A DNA stretch of 38,647 nucleotides from Eubacterium sp. (lineage in GTDB: Bacteria; Bacillota; Clostridia; Lachnospirales; Lachnospiraceae), in contig JALENH010000140.1 of assembly GCA_022767895.1 (NCBI GenBank), positions 1-38,647 of the forward strand, written 5' to 3'. A program made the position numbers and the translations under genes. The notes under the pieces are model-generated. The model made no database searches, was not told the origin of the DNA, and saw only the letters and a list, made by a program, of their open reading frames with translations. Below are positions 27,117-37,471 of this stretch, one piece after another; position 1 is the stretch's first letter; each line of letters begins with the position of its first letter.

Positions 27117-28745
27117 ATGATGGATCAATTGATTGCAATCAAGGATAAAATTCTTGAATTCTGGAATAAGTATACAGCAAAACAAAAAACAATCATTATC
27201 TGCGTGGCATGTGCAATTTTGATTGCTATTGTTTTGCTTGCTTATTTTATGACTCGTCCGGTCTACACGGATGTGGCAACGCTGAGTGGGGATTCGGCCA
27301 CCACCTTTGACAAGGCGTTGGAGGGTGCCGGAGTGGATTATGAAAAGGAATCAGACAGTGATGGGAATACGACTTTCCGAGTGGAACAGTCGGAGTATTC
27401 GGATGCGATTCTTCTGATGGGAGAAAACCAGATTACCGATGATGAAATGACATGGGAGAAGGCGTTGGAATCTGATATGACAACGTCCTCTGATGAGAAG
27501 CAGACGAAGGCAACTCTGGCTTTGCAGTCATCCATCAGGAAGGGGCTTCTGAATTTTGAGGGAGTGGAGGATGCTACTGTTTACATCAACCGCCCCAAGG
27601 ATGATGGCACGATTTATGCAGATAAGGAAGAAACTTCGGTCAGTGTTTCATTCAAGATGGCAGGTAACAAGACCATGGATGGAGAGACTGCGGAGGCGGT
27701 TGCTTACTATTTGGCCAATGCTGTGGGAAGCGCAAAACCGGATCATATTGTATTGACTGATACCAAAGGAAATCTGTTGTTTAATGGCCAGGAAGATACA
27801 GGACTTGGCGGAACGATTAGCAGTACAGAGGAATATCGGGATAAACTGAAAAATAATTTTGCCAAATATGTCCGTGATTTGCTGACAAAGGCCGGCTATG
27901 ATGATGTGGAAGTATCAAAGAGTAATATTGTCTTTGATATGAACAAGATTACGGAACTGGTAACTACATATACCACCAATGAGGGGCAGGACCAGGGACT
28001 TTATGGAAGTTCTTATGAATATAAATCCACGGGTAATTCCGGCTCCGGAGGGATTCCGGGGACAGAGAGCAATGGTGATGTGACGGATACGATGATTGAT
28101 ACCGGTGGAAACAGTTCTTCCGAACAGATACTGAATAAATATGAGTACCTTCCGAACAAGACAGTACAGAACATCGAGCATGAGATTGGAGCTGTCAAGA
28201 AAGATGAATCCTCCATTGCCGTTGTGCTGACCAGATATAACGTGATAAAAGAGGAAACGCTGGAAGATCAAGGGGCTCTTGACGAAATGTCATTTGATGA
28301 ATATGTAGATGCCAACAGCAATGTGACGGAGCAGGAAGTGCCTGAAAATCTGCCACAGCTGGTTGCAGCGGCAACTGGTATTGCGGAAAATAATATACAG
28401 ATTCGTGTTGTGGAAAAGCCGGTATTTGAGGCGAAGGAAGAGAGCTCTTTTGGAGACAACGTGACCAATTATCTCATGGTGATTCTTACTGTGCTGATTG
28501 CAGGGCTTTTGGTATTTGTGATTATCAAGGGAACGTCACCGGTTGAAGTGACGGAGATGGAACCGGAATTGTCGGTAGAGGATTTGCTTGCCACAACCAG
28601 GGAGAATGAGCCAAATCTTGATGAGATTGAGTTGGAAGATAAATCGGATACTCTTTTGATGATAGAAAAATTTGTAGATGAAAACCCGGAAGCAGTAGCA
28701 TTGCTTCTGCGCAATTGGATTAACGATGACTGGGGGGCTATTTAA
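27117..28745 (+). CDS. fliF: Flagellar M-ring protein FliF
   Basis: N-terminal TM, LQSSIRKGLLNFEGVEDATVYINRP, C-terminal TM and FliG-binding tail (EAVALLLRNWINDDWGAI). Confidence 0.94.
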   Translation: MMDQLIAIKDKILEFWNKYTAKQKTIIICVACAILIAIVLLAYFMTRPVYTDVATLSGDSATTFDKALEGAGVDYEKESDSDGNTTFRVEQSEYSDAILLMGENQITDDEMTWEKALESDMTTSSDEKQTKATLALQSSIRKGLLNFEGVEDATVYINRPKDDGTIYADKEETSVSVSFKMAGNKTMDGETAEAVAYYLANAVGSAKPDHIVLTDTKGNLLFNGQEDTGLGGTISSTEEYRDKLKNNFAKYVRDLLTKAGYDDVEVSKSNIVFDMNKITELVTTYTTNEGQDQGLYGSSYEYKSTGNSGSGGIPGTESNGDVTDTMIDTGGNSSSEQILNKYEYLPNKTVQNIEHEIGAVKKDESSIAVVLTRYNVIKEETLEDQGALDEMSFDEYVDANSNVTEQEVPENLPQLVAAATGIAENNIQIRVVEKPVFEAKEESSFGDNVTNYLMVILTVLIAGLLVFVIIKGTSPVEVTEMEPELSVEDLLATTRENEPNLDEIELEDKSDTLLMIEKFVDENPEAVALLLRNWINDDWGAI

Positions 28746-29761
28746 TGGCAGGAAATACATATAGTGAGCTGGACGGAATCCAAAAAGCGGCGATTATGCT
28801 AATTACGCTGGGACCGGAGAGGGCGGCTGTTGTTTTTAAACATTTAAAAGAGGATGAAATTGAACAGCTTACCCTGGAGATTGCCAACACGAGAAGTGTT
28901 TCGCCGTCTCAGAAGGAGCAGGTTCTCAATGAGTTTTACGAAGTCTGTCTGGCACAGCAGTATATCGCAGAAGGTGGTATTGGTTACGCCAAGGATTTGT
29001 TGCAGAAGGCATTGGGAGAGAGCAAGGCTCAGGAGGTGCTTGGCAAACTGACAGCATCTCTTCAGGTACGTCCATTTGAGTTTATCCGCAAGACAGAAGC
29101 ATCACAGATTCTCAACTTTATTCAGGATGAACATCCTCAGACCATTGCCCTGATTTTGTCCTATCTGTCGCCGCAACAAGCAGCGGGAATTATCAGTTCC
29201 CTGACACCGGACAAGCAGACGGATGTGGCAAAGCGAATTGCCATGATGGACCGGACATCACCGGATGTCATCAAGGAAGTGGAAAATATTCTGGAGCAAA
29301 AACTGGCTTCTCTGGTGAGTCAGGATTACACCATTGTTGGTGGTGTGGATTCGGTAGTAGAAGTGTTGAATACTGTAGATCGTGGAACAGAGAAGCATAT
29401 TATGGAAAATCTCGAAATCGAGGAACCGGAACTTGCCGACGAAATTCGAAAGAAAATGTTTGTGTTCGAGGATATTCTTATGCTGGACGATCGTTCTATC
29501 CAGCGCGTTCTGCGTGAAGTGGAGAACAGTGAATTGGCAGTTGCTTTGAAGAATGCCAATGAAGAGGTACAGAATGTAATCTTCAACAACATGTCTACCC
29601 GTCTGGTTGATATGATTAAAGAAGATATGGAATATATGGGACCGGTTCGTCTGAAAGACGTAGAAGAAGCACAGCAGAAGATTGTAAATATTATTCGCAA
29701 GCTGGAGGATTCTGCTGAGATTGTAATTTCCCGTGGCGGAGGTGACGAGATCATTGTCTAA
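28745..29761 (+). CDS. fliG: Flagellar motor switch protein FliG
   Basis: IQKAAIMLITLGPERAAVVFKHLKEDEIEQLTLEIA...HPQTIALILSYL...MFVFEDILMLDDRSIQRVLREV. Confidence 0.97.
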   Translation: MAGNTYSELDGIQKAAIMLITLGPERAAVVFKHLKEDEIEQLTLEIANTRSVSPSQKEQVLNEFYEVCLAQQYIAEGGIGYAKDLLQKALGESKAQEVLGKLTASLQVRPFEFIRKTEASQILNFIQDEHPQTIALILSYLSPQQAAGIISSLTPDKQTDVAKRIAMMDRTSPDVIKEVENILEQKLASLVSQDYTIVGGVDSVVEVLNTVDRGTEKHIMENLEIEEPELADEIRKKMFVFEDILMLDDRSIQRVLREVENSELAVALKNANEEVQNVIFNNMSTRLVDMIKEDMEYMGPVRLKDVEEAQQKIVNIIRKLEDSAEIVISRGGGDEIIV

Positions 29762-30590
29762 TTTGATCAAGTATCCCTTTGTCAATTTGCAGGGGAAAGA
29801 AACGAAAGTGATTCAGTATGAGACGGATGAAGGAAAATTTGTTCCTTTTGACCAGAAGAAAAAAGTGGTGGTGAAATCACTTGACGAGGTAGAAAAGGAG
29901 AAGGAACTCCAAATCATGGAGGAAAAAGAGGACGTAAAGGACTCAGAGTTTTCTGCCGGTGTTCCGGTGACAAATTTTGATGAAATGTTCAAACAGAAAT
30001 CCGAGGAGGCAGACAAAGAGGCTGCTTCTATTTTGGAAAATGCACGAGAAGAGGCCAGAGAAATTGTTCAAGAGGCGAGAGAGCAGGCGGATGCTGTGCG
30101 GGAGAATGCCAGACAGGAAGGAACAGTTTTGGGAAAAGAAGAGGGGCTTCGTGAAGCGCAGGAAGAGATTGAGCAGATTAAGGAAGATCTTTTCGAAAGG
30201 AAAAGGCAGCAGGAACAGGAATATGAAAAAATGATTCAGGAGACAGAGGGACAATATGTGGATATTCTCTGTTCCCTGATTCGAAAGCTGACAGGTGTTA
30301 TTGTGTCCGACCGGAAAGAGGTTATTTTACACCTGATTCGCAGTGGAATTGCAGATATAGAACCGGCGAAACATTACACAATCCGTGTCTGTGCGGAGGA
30401 TCTTTTGTATATTGAGAGTAATAAGGAAGATATTCTGGAAAAAACCGGCATTACCGGAACCTTGGAAGTTCAGGAGGAAAAGGGTCTGACAGAAGGAGAA
30501 TGTATTATAGAGACAGACAAGCAGATGATTGACTGTGGATTTCAGACCCAGCTGGGGAATCTGATCAGTACACTCCGTATGCTGGTATAA
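29754..30590 (+). CDS. fliH: Flagellar assembly protein FliH
   Basis: Charged coiled-coil FliH-like protein between fliG and fliI; TTG start at 29754 preceded by GGAGGTG preferred over the GTG at 29733. Confidence 0.85.
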   Translation: MSNLIKYPFVNLQGKETKVIQYETDEGKFVPFDQKKKVVVKSLDEVEKEKELQIMEEKEDVKDSEFSAGVPVTNFDEMFKQKSEEADKEAASILENAREEAREIVQEAREQADAVRENARQEGTVLGKEEGLREAQEEIEQIKEDLFERKRQQEQEYEKMIQETEGQYVDILCSLIRKLTGVIVSDRKEVILHLIRSGIADIEPAKHYTIRVCAEDLLYIESNKEDILEKTGITGTLEVQEEKGLTEGECIIETDKQMIDCGFQTQLGNLISTLRMLV

Positions 30591-30621
30591 TTGAGCACCA
30601 TCAAGCAGGAAGGTTATTAAC

Positions 30622-31956
30622 ATGCCATCGATTAATTTTGAGAAATATGATATGCTGATGGACAAAAGCTATGTCAGCCAGTTGGGAAAAGTTGCAAAAG
30701 TGGTTGGACTGACCATTGAATCCATTGGCCCGAGTGCAAAATTAAATGATTTGTGTCTGATTAAGTCAAACACCCGAACAGAACCCGTAAAAGCGGAAGT
30801 AGTGGGCTTCCGTGATGACAGGGTTCTTTTGATGCCCTATGATGATGTGGAAGGAGTTGGACTGGGCAGTTGGGTGGAAAATACCGGAGCACCTTTGCAA
30901 GTGGCGGTAAGTGATGACCTGTTGGGGTGCACACTGGATGGTGTGGGACAACCCATGACGATGACTTCTATCGATGAGAATTGTCCGCGTTATTCCGTAG
31001 AGGCTGTTCCTCCTGACCCGTTGAGCAGAGAGATTATTGCAGATGTGCTTCCGCTGGGGGTCAAGGCGGTAGATGGCACGATTACGGTGGGAAAAGGGCA
31101 GAGAATCGGTATCTTTGCGGGAAGTGGTGTGGGAAAAAGCACTTTGATGGGGATGTTTGCCCGGAATACAAAGGCGGATATCAATGTCATTGCTCTGATT
31201 GGAGAGCGTGGCAGGGAAGTTCGCGAATTTATCGAGAGGGATTTAGGGGCGGAAGGTATGAAGCGTTCGGTAGTGGTTGTCGCCACTTCGGATAAGCCGG
31301 CGCTGATTCGCAATAAGGCGGCAAAGACGGCAACGGCAGTGGCAGAGTATTTTCGTGACCAGGGAAAGGATGTTCTTCTAATGATGGATAATCTGACGCG
31401 ATTTTCCATGGCTCAGAGAGAAATCGGCCTGGCCTCGGGTGAACCTCCGGTTTCTCGTGGTTATCCACCCAGTGTATATGCAGAAATGCCGAAACTTTTA
31501 GAACGTGCGGGCAATTCGGACAAAGGTTCCATCACCGGTTTGTATGCTGTGTTGGTGGATGGTGATGATTTTAATGAGCCGATTGCAGATACTGCTCGGG
31601 GAATTCTAGATGGACATATTGTGTTGTCCCGATCCATGGCACAGCGGAATCATTATCCGGCCATTGATGTGCTTGCCAGTATTTCCCGTGTTATGAGTGC
31701 TGTGGCATCCAGCGAGCATAAAGAACTGGCGGGGAAAATGAAAAATATTCTGGCTACTTACCGAGATGCGGAAGATTTGATTAACATCGGTGCATACCGT
31801 GCCGGTTCCAATAAAAACATAGATTTTGCCATAGAGAAAATTGATGCGGTCAATAATTTTTTACGGCAGGGAACCGATGAGAAGTTTTTGTTTGAAGATA
31901 TTCTGCAAAAGATGAGGGATATATTTGCAGAAAATCCTATGAGCGAGGAAGGATAA
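30622..31956 (+). CDS. fliI: Flagellum-specific ATP synthase FliI
   Basis: Walker A GIFAGSGVGKSTLMGM; IALIGERGREVREFIERDLG; LLMMDNLTRFSMAQREIGLASGEPP. Confidence 0.97.
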   Translation: MPSINFEKYDMLMDKSYVSQLGKVAKVVGLTIESIGPSAKLNDLCLIKSNTRTEPVKAEVVGFRDDRVLLMPYDDVEGVGLGSWVENTGAPLQVAVSDDLLGCTLDGVGQPMTMTSIDENCPRYSVEAVPPDPLSREIIADVLPLGVKAVDGTITVGKGQRIGIFAGSGVGKSTLMGMFARNTKADINVIALIGERGREVREFIERDLGAEGMKRSVVVVATSDKPALIRNKAAKTATAVAEYFRDQGKDVLLMMDNLTRFSMAQREIGLASGEPPVSRGYPPSVYAEMPKLLERAGNSDKGSITGLYAVLVDGDDFNEPIADTARGILDGHIVLSRSMAQRNHYPAIDVLASISRVMSAVASSEHKELAGKMKNILATYRDAEDLINIGAYRAGSNKNIDFAIEKIDAVNNFLRQGTDEKFLFEDILQKMRDIFAENPMSEEG

Positions 31957-31959
31957 GCG

Positions 31960-32409
31960 ATGGCAAAGTTTGTGTTTTCCATGCAGAATATTCTGAATAT
32001 GAAAGAAAAACTGGAAGATCAGGAAAAGAATAATTTTGCCCAGGCCAATCTTCGTCTTCAGGAGGCGGTTGCTGAACAGGAAGAACTGGAACAGCGACTT
32101 GCTGAAGCCAAGAAAAAGTTGCAGCAGGAGGTATCAGATGCACTGGATGTGAGGACAATTCGCAGCCGGGAGGATGCTGTGGAAATTCTTCGGATGTATG
32201 TCCGTCAGCAGATTCTTGTGGTGAAGCAGCGGGAAAAGGAAGTAGATGTGGCAAGGGAACATTTGAATGAAGCGATGAAGGAGCGAAAGACCTTTGAAAA
32301 ACTGCGGGAAAAAGCACTGGAGGCATTCCTGGCAGAGGAAAATTTGAGAGAACAAAAGGAAGTTGATGAGCTGGTGAGTTATCGTTACGGCGTTGACAGT
32401 CAGGAGTGA
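31960..32409 (+). CDS. fliJ: Flagellar export protein FliJ
   Basis: Coiled-coil 149 aa (MAKFVFSMQNILNMKEKLEDQEKNNFAQANLRLQ) directly after fliI. Confidence 0.9.
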   Translation: MAKFVFSMQNILNMKEKLEDQEKNNFAQANLRLQEAVAEQEELEQRLAEAKKKLQQEVSDALDVRTIRSREDAVEILRMYVRQQILVVKQREKEVDVAREHLNEAMKERKTFEKLREKALEAFLAEENLREQKEVDELVSYRYGVDSQE

Positions 32410-32422
32410 AAGGAGATCAATT

Positions 32423-33181
32423 ATGGCAAAAAAGGATAATAAGGATGAACAGGAAGTAAAAAATGACGAGAGTGCCGGTGGCAAGTTTATCACGATTTTG
32501 ATTGTGTTGGTGATAGTGATTATTTGGCTGGCTATTTTTGGTGTATTGATTAAACTGGATGTGGGGAATTTTGGAAGCGAAGTACTATATCCGGTACTGA
32601 AAGATGTACCAGTTGTCAATATGATTCTTCCGACTCCAGCGGAGAAGGAGGATGGAGAGGAAAAAGAGTATGATAATCTGGCAGAGGCCAATGCCCGAAT
32701 TAAGGAGCTGGAGAGTCAGTTGGCTGCCAGCAAAAATGCAGGCTCTGCCAACAGCAGTGAGGTGGAGGAACTGCAGGCAGAGGTTAACCGGCTGAAGAAG
32801 TTTGAGGAAGCTCAGAGTTCCTTTGCAAAACGGGTACAGGAATTTGATGAAAATGTCGTATACAATGACAAGGCACCGGATACGGAAGAATATAAGACAT
32901 ATTATGAGGGGATCGAGCCGGATAATGCAGAAAAAATCTATAAAGAAGTTTGTCAGGATTATGAATATTCCCAGGAAATCAAAGACCAGGCAGATACCTA
33001 TGGAAAAATGGAACCGGCCAGTGCAGCAGCAATTTTGTCTGAGATGACCAATGATCTCAGTCTGGTGGCGAAAATCCTTGACAGCATGCAGCCGTCAAAG
33101 AGTGCCCTGATTCTTCAAAACATGACACCGACTACAGCGGCCCAGGTGACGACAAAGATGACATCCATGAAAAAGAAATAG
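32423..33181 (+). CDS. MotE/YlxF-like protein with TM and MgtE-N-like C-terminal domain
   Basis: N-terminal TM, coiled coil, C-terminal MEPASAAAILSEMTNDLSLVAKILDSMQPSKSALILQNMTPTTAAQVTTKM; located between fliJ and fliK. Confidence 0.8.
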   Translation: MAKKDNKDEQEVKNDESAGGKFITILIVLVIVIIWLAIFGVLIKLDVGNFGSEVLYPVLKDVPVVNMILPTPAEKEDGEEKEYDNLAEANARIKELESQLAASKNAGSANSSEVEELQAEVNRLKKFEEAQSSFAKRVQEFDENVVYNDKAPDTEEYKTYYEGIEPDNAEKIYKEVCQDYEYSQEIKDQADTYGKMEPASAAAILSEMTNDLSLVAKILDSMQPSKSALILQNMTPTTAAQVTTKMTSMKKK

Positions 33182-33193
33182 AAGACTATAAAC

Positions 33194-33221
33194 TAAAGAA
33201 AGCAATATGGTCTGCCGATAT
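33194..33221 (+). promoter_or_regulatory. Sigma-28/SigD-type flagellar promoter TAAA-N16-GCCGATAT
   Basis: TAAA 33194-33197, GCCGATAT 33214-33221, intergenic between motE-like and fliK. Confidence 0.8.
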
Positions 33222-33262
33222 ATATTTCGTAGATGATTTTTAAGAAGAAAGGAGGGAAGAGA

Positions 33263-34666
33263 ATGACAATGCAGGGAATAGCCCGGATTACAACAAAGGC
33301 GGGCAGCATTACACCGGAGCGGAGTACAAAAGCAGGAGATACAGTTTTTGAAACCTTTATGAACAAACAGGCAGTACAGGTTTCAGGAAAATCAGGCAAC
33401 GCAGATGCTAATTCTAATATTTCCAACAGGAGCAAAGGTTTATCAGCTAATCGCTATAACAAAGATAATAGTGTAAGCGCCAACAACGATTCCACGAGAT
33501 TGAAGGTGAAGGAACCCACATCTACCAATCAGTCACCGGAAGAATGTGGAACGGATTTGAAAGAAGTTTCGGAAATCGTTGCGCAGACTATGGTGATCCT
33601 TCAGGAAATATTCGGTCTATCTGAAATGGAACTGCAGGATATCATGAACCAGTTCTCGATGGAACCTCAGGATTTGCTTTTGCAAATGGAAGGGGACCGG
33701 ATGGTGCCGGTCAATACTGCTGCTATTCAGGAATTAATTCTTGGAATCCATGGAGTTGATGATACGGCGTCTTTTCTTACGAATGACACGCTGAATCAGG
33801 AACTTACGGCTGTGACGGAACAGATAACCGAGCTTCTTGCGGAGAGTTTCGGCGTGAGTGAGGCAGAACTTGCGAAAGTGGAAACGTCATTTCTTTCAGA
33901 ACTCGCAGGACAGCTTGAAAAGGTGACAGAGATGACAGGATTGGTAGATTCTTCCACGATGCAGATGGAGAATCAAATGGTATCGGAAGAAGATGTAACC
34001 CAGGCACAACAGGTAGAAGAGCCGTTGACTGTTGTATTTGAAACTCAGGAAGATGCGGGAGACGGAGATGGTGGAAACGAACAGATGATGACGGATCATC
34101 AGCCGGCTTCGCAGGGGACACAGGACATTTCTCCGCAGACACAGGCTACAACAGTGGAAGTTTTCAAGGAGAACCTGGTACAGGCATTTGAGGAAGTTCG
34201 TGGCACAGAAGGAACATCTGCTGAAAGCGTAATGAATCAGATTGTGGAACAGGTGGTACATCATGTAAGGGTTCGTGTCATGCCTGAGACAACCAGCATG
34301 GAACTTCAACTAAATCCGGCAAGTTTGGGACGTGTTAATCTTACTGTTGCCACTACCGCCGGAGCTGCAACGGCAACACTTGTTGTTGAGAATCAGATGG
34401 CAAAAGAAGCACTGGAAAGTCAGATGATTCAATTGAAAGAAACATTTGCTGAGCAGGGATTGAAAGTAGATGCGGTGGAGGTTACTGTGGCGGAATTCGG
34501 ATTGAAAAAAGAGAATGAACAGCAGGATGAGCCATCTGGTGGCGGAAGACAGAATCGGAGATCTCATTCTGGTGACAGGACCGTAAAAGAAGAGGAAAGC
34601 GTGGCAGACAATGTTACCGCCCCGGACCGGAGAGATGCGGAGAGTACGGTGGATTACACCGCATAA
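33263..34666 (+). CDS. fliK: Flagellar hook-length control protein FliK
   Basis: C-terminal FliK domain (VRVMPETTSMELQLNPASLGRVNLTVATTAGAATATLVVENQMAKEALESQMIQLKETFAEQGLKVDAVEV); RBS GGAGGG. Confidence 0.92.
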   Translation: MTMQGIARITTKAGSITPERSTKAGDTVFETFMNKQAVQVSGKSGNADANSNISNRSKGLSANRYNKDNSVSANNDSTRLKVKEPTSTNQSPEECGTDLKEVSEIVAQTMVILQEIFGLSEMELQDIMNQFSMEPQDLLLQMEGDRMVPVNTAAIQELILGIHGVDDTASFLTNDTLNQELTAVTEQITELLAESFGVSEAELAKVETSFLSELAGQLEKVTEMTGLVDSSTMQMENQMVSEEDVTQAQQVEEPLTVVFETQEDAGDGDGGNEQMMTDHQPASQGTQDISPQTQATTVEVFKENLVQAFEEVRGTEGTSAESVMNQIVEQVVHHVRVRVMPETTSMELQLNPASLGRVNLTVATTAGAATATLVVENQMAKEALESQMIQLKETFAEQGLKVDAVEVTVAEFGLKKENEQQDEPSGGGRQNRRSHSGDRTVKEEESVADNVTAPDRRDAESTVDYTA

Positions 34667-34693
34667 GAAAGAGAAACGAAAGGAAGTGAGAAA

Positions 34694-35509
34694 ATGGCGG
34701 TAAGCAGTACAGGCAATTTGACAACTGCAGTAGAAGATCTTACTGTGGGCAGTACGGAGCGTAAAGTCAATCAAAGAGGCTCCAGCGAACTGGGAAAAGA
34801 AGAGTTTTTAAAGCTTTTAGTAACTCAGCTTCAGAATCAGGATCCATTGAATCCTCAGAATGACACAGAATTTATTTCCCAGCTGGCACAGTTCTCGTCC
34901 TTGGAGCAGATGACCAACATGAGCGCAACGATGTCCAATACATCGGCCTATAGTCTGGTTGGCAAAGAAGTGATTGTACAGACGAAGGATTCCACAGGAG
35001 CTTACAAAGAAGTTCGTGGTACCGTGGATTATGTGGAAATGAAAAACGGAGATGCCATGTTAGCAATTAATGGACAGACCTACAGTCTCGATGATTTGGT
35101 TCAGGTTATGGACAGTATGTATGCCATCAAGGAGTATTTGCCTTCGGTACAGGAACAGACAGAGACCTTTGACAAGACCAATCCGGCGTTGATAACAGTG
35201 AAGATTGATCTGGGAAGCAAAGGGTATGAGGCGAGTAGTGTTGCAGTTGCTTTGAATGGAGAATATATCGATAAAGAGTTTCTTAACTACAACGACGGGG
35301 AACTGACAATATCTCCAGAGGCTTTCAAAGATCTGGAACCGGGAAGTTATTATCTTGGCTTCTACTTTGATGATCCATTCCAGACATCGGTAACGGATAA
35401 AGTTAATATCAAGATTATTGACAGTGGCATTGTGAAAGATGATTCGGAGCAGAATGTCGAAGAAGGGAATAGCACTTCCACGGAGGAAACCAGCACGGAC
35501 AATGCATGA
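34694..35509 (+). CDS. flgD: Flagellar hook capping protein FlgD
   Basis: [41 protein letters not shown]. Confidence 0.95.
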   Translation: MAVSSTGNLTTAVEDLTVGSTERKVNQRGSSELGKEEFLKLLVTQLQNQDPLNPQNDTEFISQLAQFSSLEQMTNMSATMSNTSAYSLVGKEVIVQTKDSTGAYKEVRGTVDYVEMKNGDAMLAINGQTYSLDDLVQVMDSMYAIKEYLPSVQEQTETFDKTNPALITVKIDLGSKGYEASSVAVALNGEYIDKEFLNYNDGELTISPEAFKDLEPGSYYLGFYFDDPFQTSVTDKVNIKIIDSGIVKDDSEQNVEEGNSTSTEETSTDNA

Positions 35510-35526
35510 CAAGGAGGTCGGGAATT

Positions 35527-35883
35527 ATGAATGTAACGAAAAATTTTACATCCATTGAGCAGATTCGTGGCCAGATAAAAAACCGGGAGCCGGAACGAAA
35601 AGCCGGAACACGGACAGAAGATGTACCAAGCTTTGACGAAATCCTTTTTTCCAAACATGCCTCAAGAAGACTGGAGACAAGACAAATTGATATGTCGGAT
35701 GAACAACGGGCAAGGTTGCAGGATGCAACAAGTCAGGCAAGGGAAAAAGGAATGAAAGAGTCACTTGTGATGGTAGACAATCTGGCATTTATTGTCAATG
35801 TAAAAAGCAACACCGTGATTACCGCTGTAAATGATACAAAGAATGCGGTGTTTACAAACATTGATGGAGCAATCATTAACTAG
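35527..35883 (+). CDS. TIGR02530 family flagellar operon protein
   Basis: FDEILFSKHASRRLETRQIDMSDEQRARLQDATSQAREKGMKESLVMVDNLAFIVNVKSNTVITAV; located between flgD and flgE. Confidence 0.88.
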   Translation: MNVTKNFTSIEQIRGQIKNREPERKAGTRTEDVPSFDEILFSKHASRRLETRQIDMSDEQRARLQDATSQAREKGMKESLVMVDNLAFIVNVKSNTVITAVNDTKNAVFTNIDGAIIN

Positions 35884-35981
35884 TAACAGAAACGAAATAT
35901 GCTGGCCCTTAACAGGAAGCATAGGCGCTCTTGACTGACAGAGAGAGTGCATAAGTGAAAGAAAATGGAGGGTGATTCATT

Positions 35982-37427
35982 ATGATGAGATCATTGTATT
36001 CCGGAGTTTCCGGATTAAAAGTACATCAGACCAAGATGGACGTTATCGGTAACAATATTTCTAATGTAAACACAGTTGGTTTTCGTGCCAGCTCCGTAAA
36101 CTTTACGGATGTGTTTTACCAGACGACACAGAATGCGTCCGGTCCCAATGCCAATACCGGTACGGCCGGAACCAATGCCGTGCAGATTGGTCTTGGATCT
36201 AATGTGGCATCAATCAGTGTAGATTTGAGCGGTACAGGTGCAACACAGCGTACAGACCGTGGTATGGATATCATGATCAATGGTGATGCTTTTCTGATTG
36301 TTAAAAGTAATGGCAATACCTATTTTACCAAATCAGGAGCACTGGATATTGATGCAAACGGTACTTTGTATTGCACCACCAACGGAGCATCGGTGCTTGG
36401 CTGGGGCGTAGATGAAGATGGAGAAATTCGTAAAGATACAGCTGCTACTCTGAATCTGATGGGCGGTGAGAATGCGTATTCAGACCCGAATGCCACGACG
36501 GATGTTTCTCTTTCCGGTAATGTGGATCAGAAGGATCCTCTTGTGGCGTACAGTGCAGATGGAGCCGGATATCCGATGGCTGTCAGTTTTTATGACAATC
36601 TGGGTAATTTGTGTACGGCAAAATACAGTATTATCCAGACCAGTGCAGATTCCACCAATACATACAGCGTCCGTCTTCATGACATTCTGGGGGCAGATGG
36701 TAAATCCATTTTGAAAAGAAAGGATGAGGCGTCGGGAGACTATGTTTCCACTGAGCAGCCTATTAATTTTAACGAACTGGATTTGGGTGGAACCAATTAT
36801 ACAGTGGATGCCAGCAGTGGTGACATTAGTTTTGGCGATGCTGTGGACTGGCCGATACTCACATTTAATTCTGTAACAGGTGCGTTCACCAGCGTGAGCA
36901 GTGATAACGGAGAGGCTTTGAATCTGAATCTCAGTGCAGATAACAATCCTTATCCAACCAGTGGTGTAGATATTGATTTTTCTGATTTGACCATGTATGC
37001 CAGTGATAAAACCTGTAAAGTTAAACCAAGCCGCGGTGGCGCGAATGGCGATGGGGCAGGAAATGCAGCAGGAACATTAAATGGTTTCTCGATTCAGACT
37101 GACGGTATGATATATGGTGTATATAGCAATGGTGATAAAAAACTGTTAGGACAGATTGCTGTGGCAACATTTGCCAACCCATCCGGCTTGGAGTCCGTTG
37201 GTAACAGTATGTATGCCGCTACTCTGAACTCTGGTGATTTTGATGGTATTGGTATAGATATTACGGAAGTGGGTAAGTTCTCAGTTGGCGCGTTGGAAAT
37301 GTCGGATGTCGATTTGGCAAATGAATTTACCAGTATGATTACAACACAGCGTGGTTTTCAGGCAAATTCACGAGTGATTACAACTTCTGATACGATGTTG
37401 GAAGAATTAATTAACTTGAAACGATAA
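35982..37427 (+). CDS. flgE: Flagellar hook protein FlgE
   Basis: MMRSLYSGVSGLKVHQTKMDVIGNNISNVNTVGFRASSVNFTDVFYQT ... C-terminal ANEFTSMITTQRGFQANSRVITTSDTMLEELINLKR. Confidence 0.95.
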   Translation: MMRSLYSGVSGLKVHQTKMDVIGNNISNVNTVGFRASSVNFTDVFYQTTQNASGPNANTGTAGTNAVQIGLGSNVASISVDLSGTGATQRTDRGMDIMINGDAFLIVKSNGNTYFTKSGALDIDANGTLYCTTNGASVLGWGVDEDGEIRKDTAATLNLMGGENAYSDPNATTDVSLSGNVDQKDPLVAYSADGAGYPMAVSFYDNLGNLCTAKYSIIQTSADSTNTYSVRLHDILGADGKSILKRKDEASGDYVSTEQPINFNELDLGGTNYTVDASSGDISFGDAVDWPILTFNSVTGAFTSVSSDNGEALNLNLSADNNPYPTSGVDIDFSDLTMYASDKTCKVKPSRGGANGDGAGNAAGTLNGFSIQTDGMIYGVYSNGDKKLLGQIAVATFANPSGLESVGNSMYAATLNSGDFDGIGIDITEVGKFSVGALEMSDVDLANEFTSMITTQRGFQANSRVITTSDTMLEELINLKR

Positions 37428-37439
37428 GTGGATAGCATA

Positions 37440-37471
37440 GTCCCGGTGTGCGGAATTTCTGTCACCGGGAC
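37440..37471 (+). promoter_or_regulatory. Intercistronic GC-rich hairpin between flgE and flbD
   Basis: GTCCCGGTG (37440-37448) / CACCGGGAC (37463-37471), 14-nt loop, no T-tract. Confidence 0.7.
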
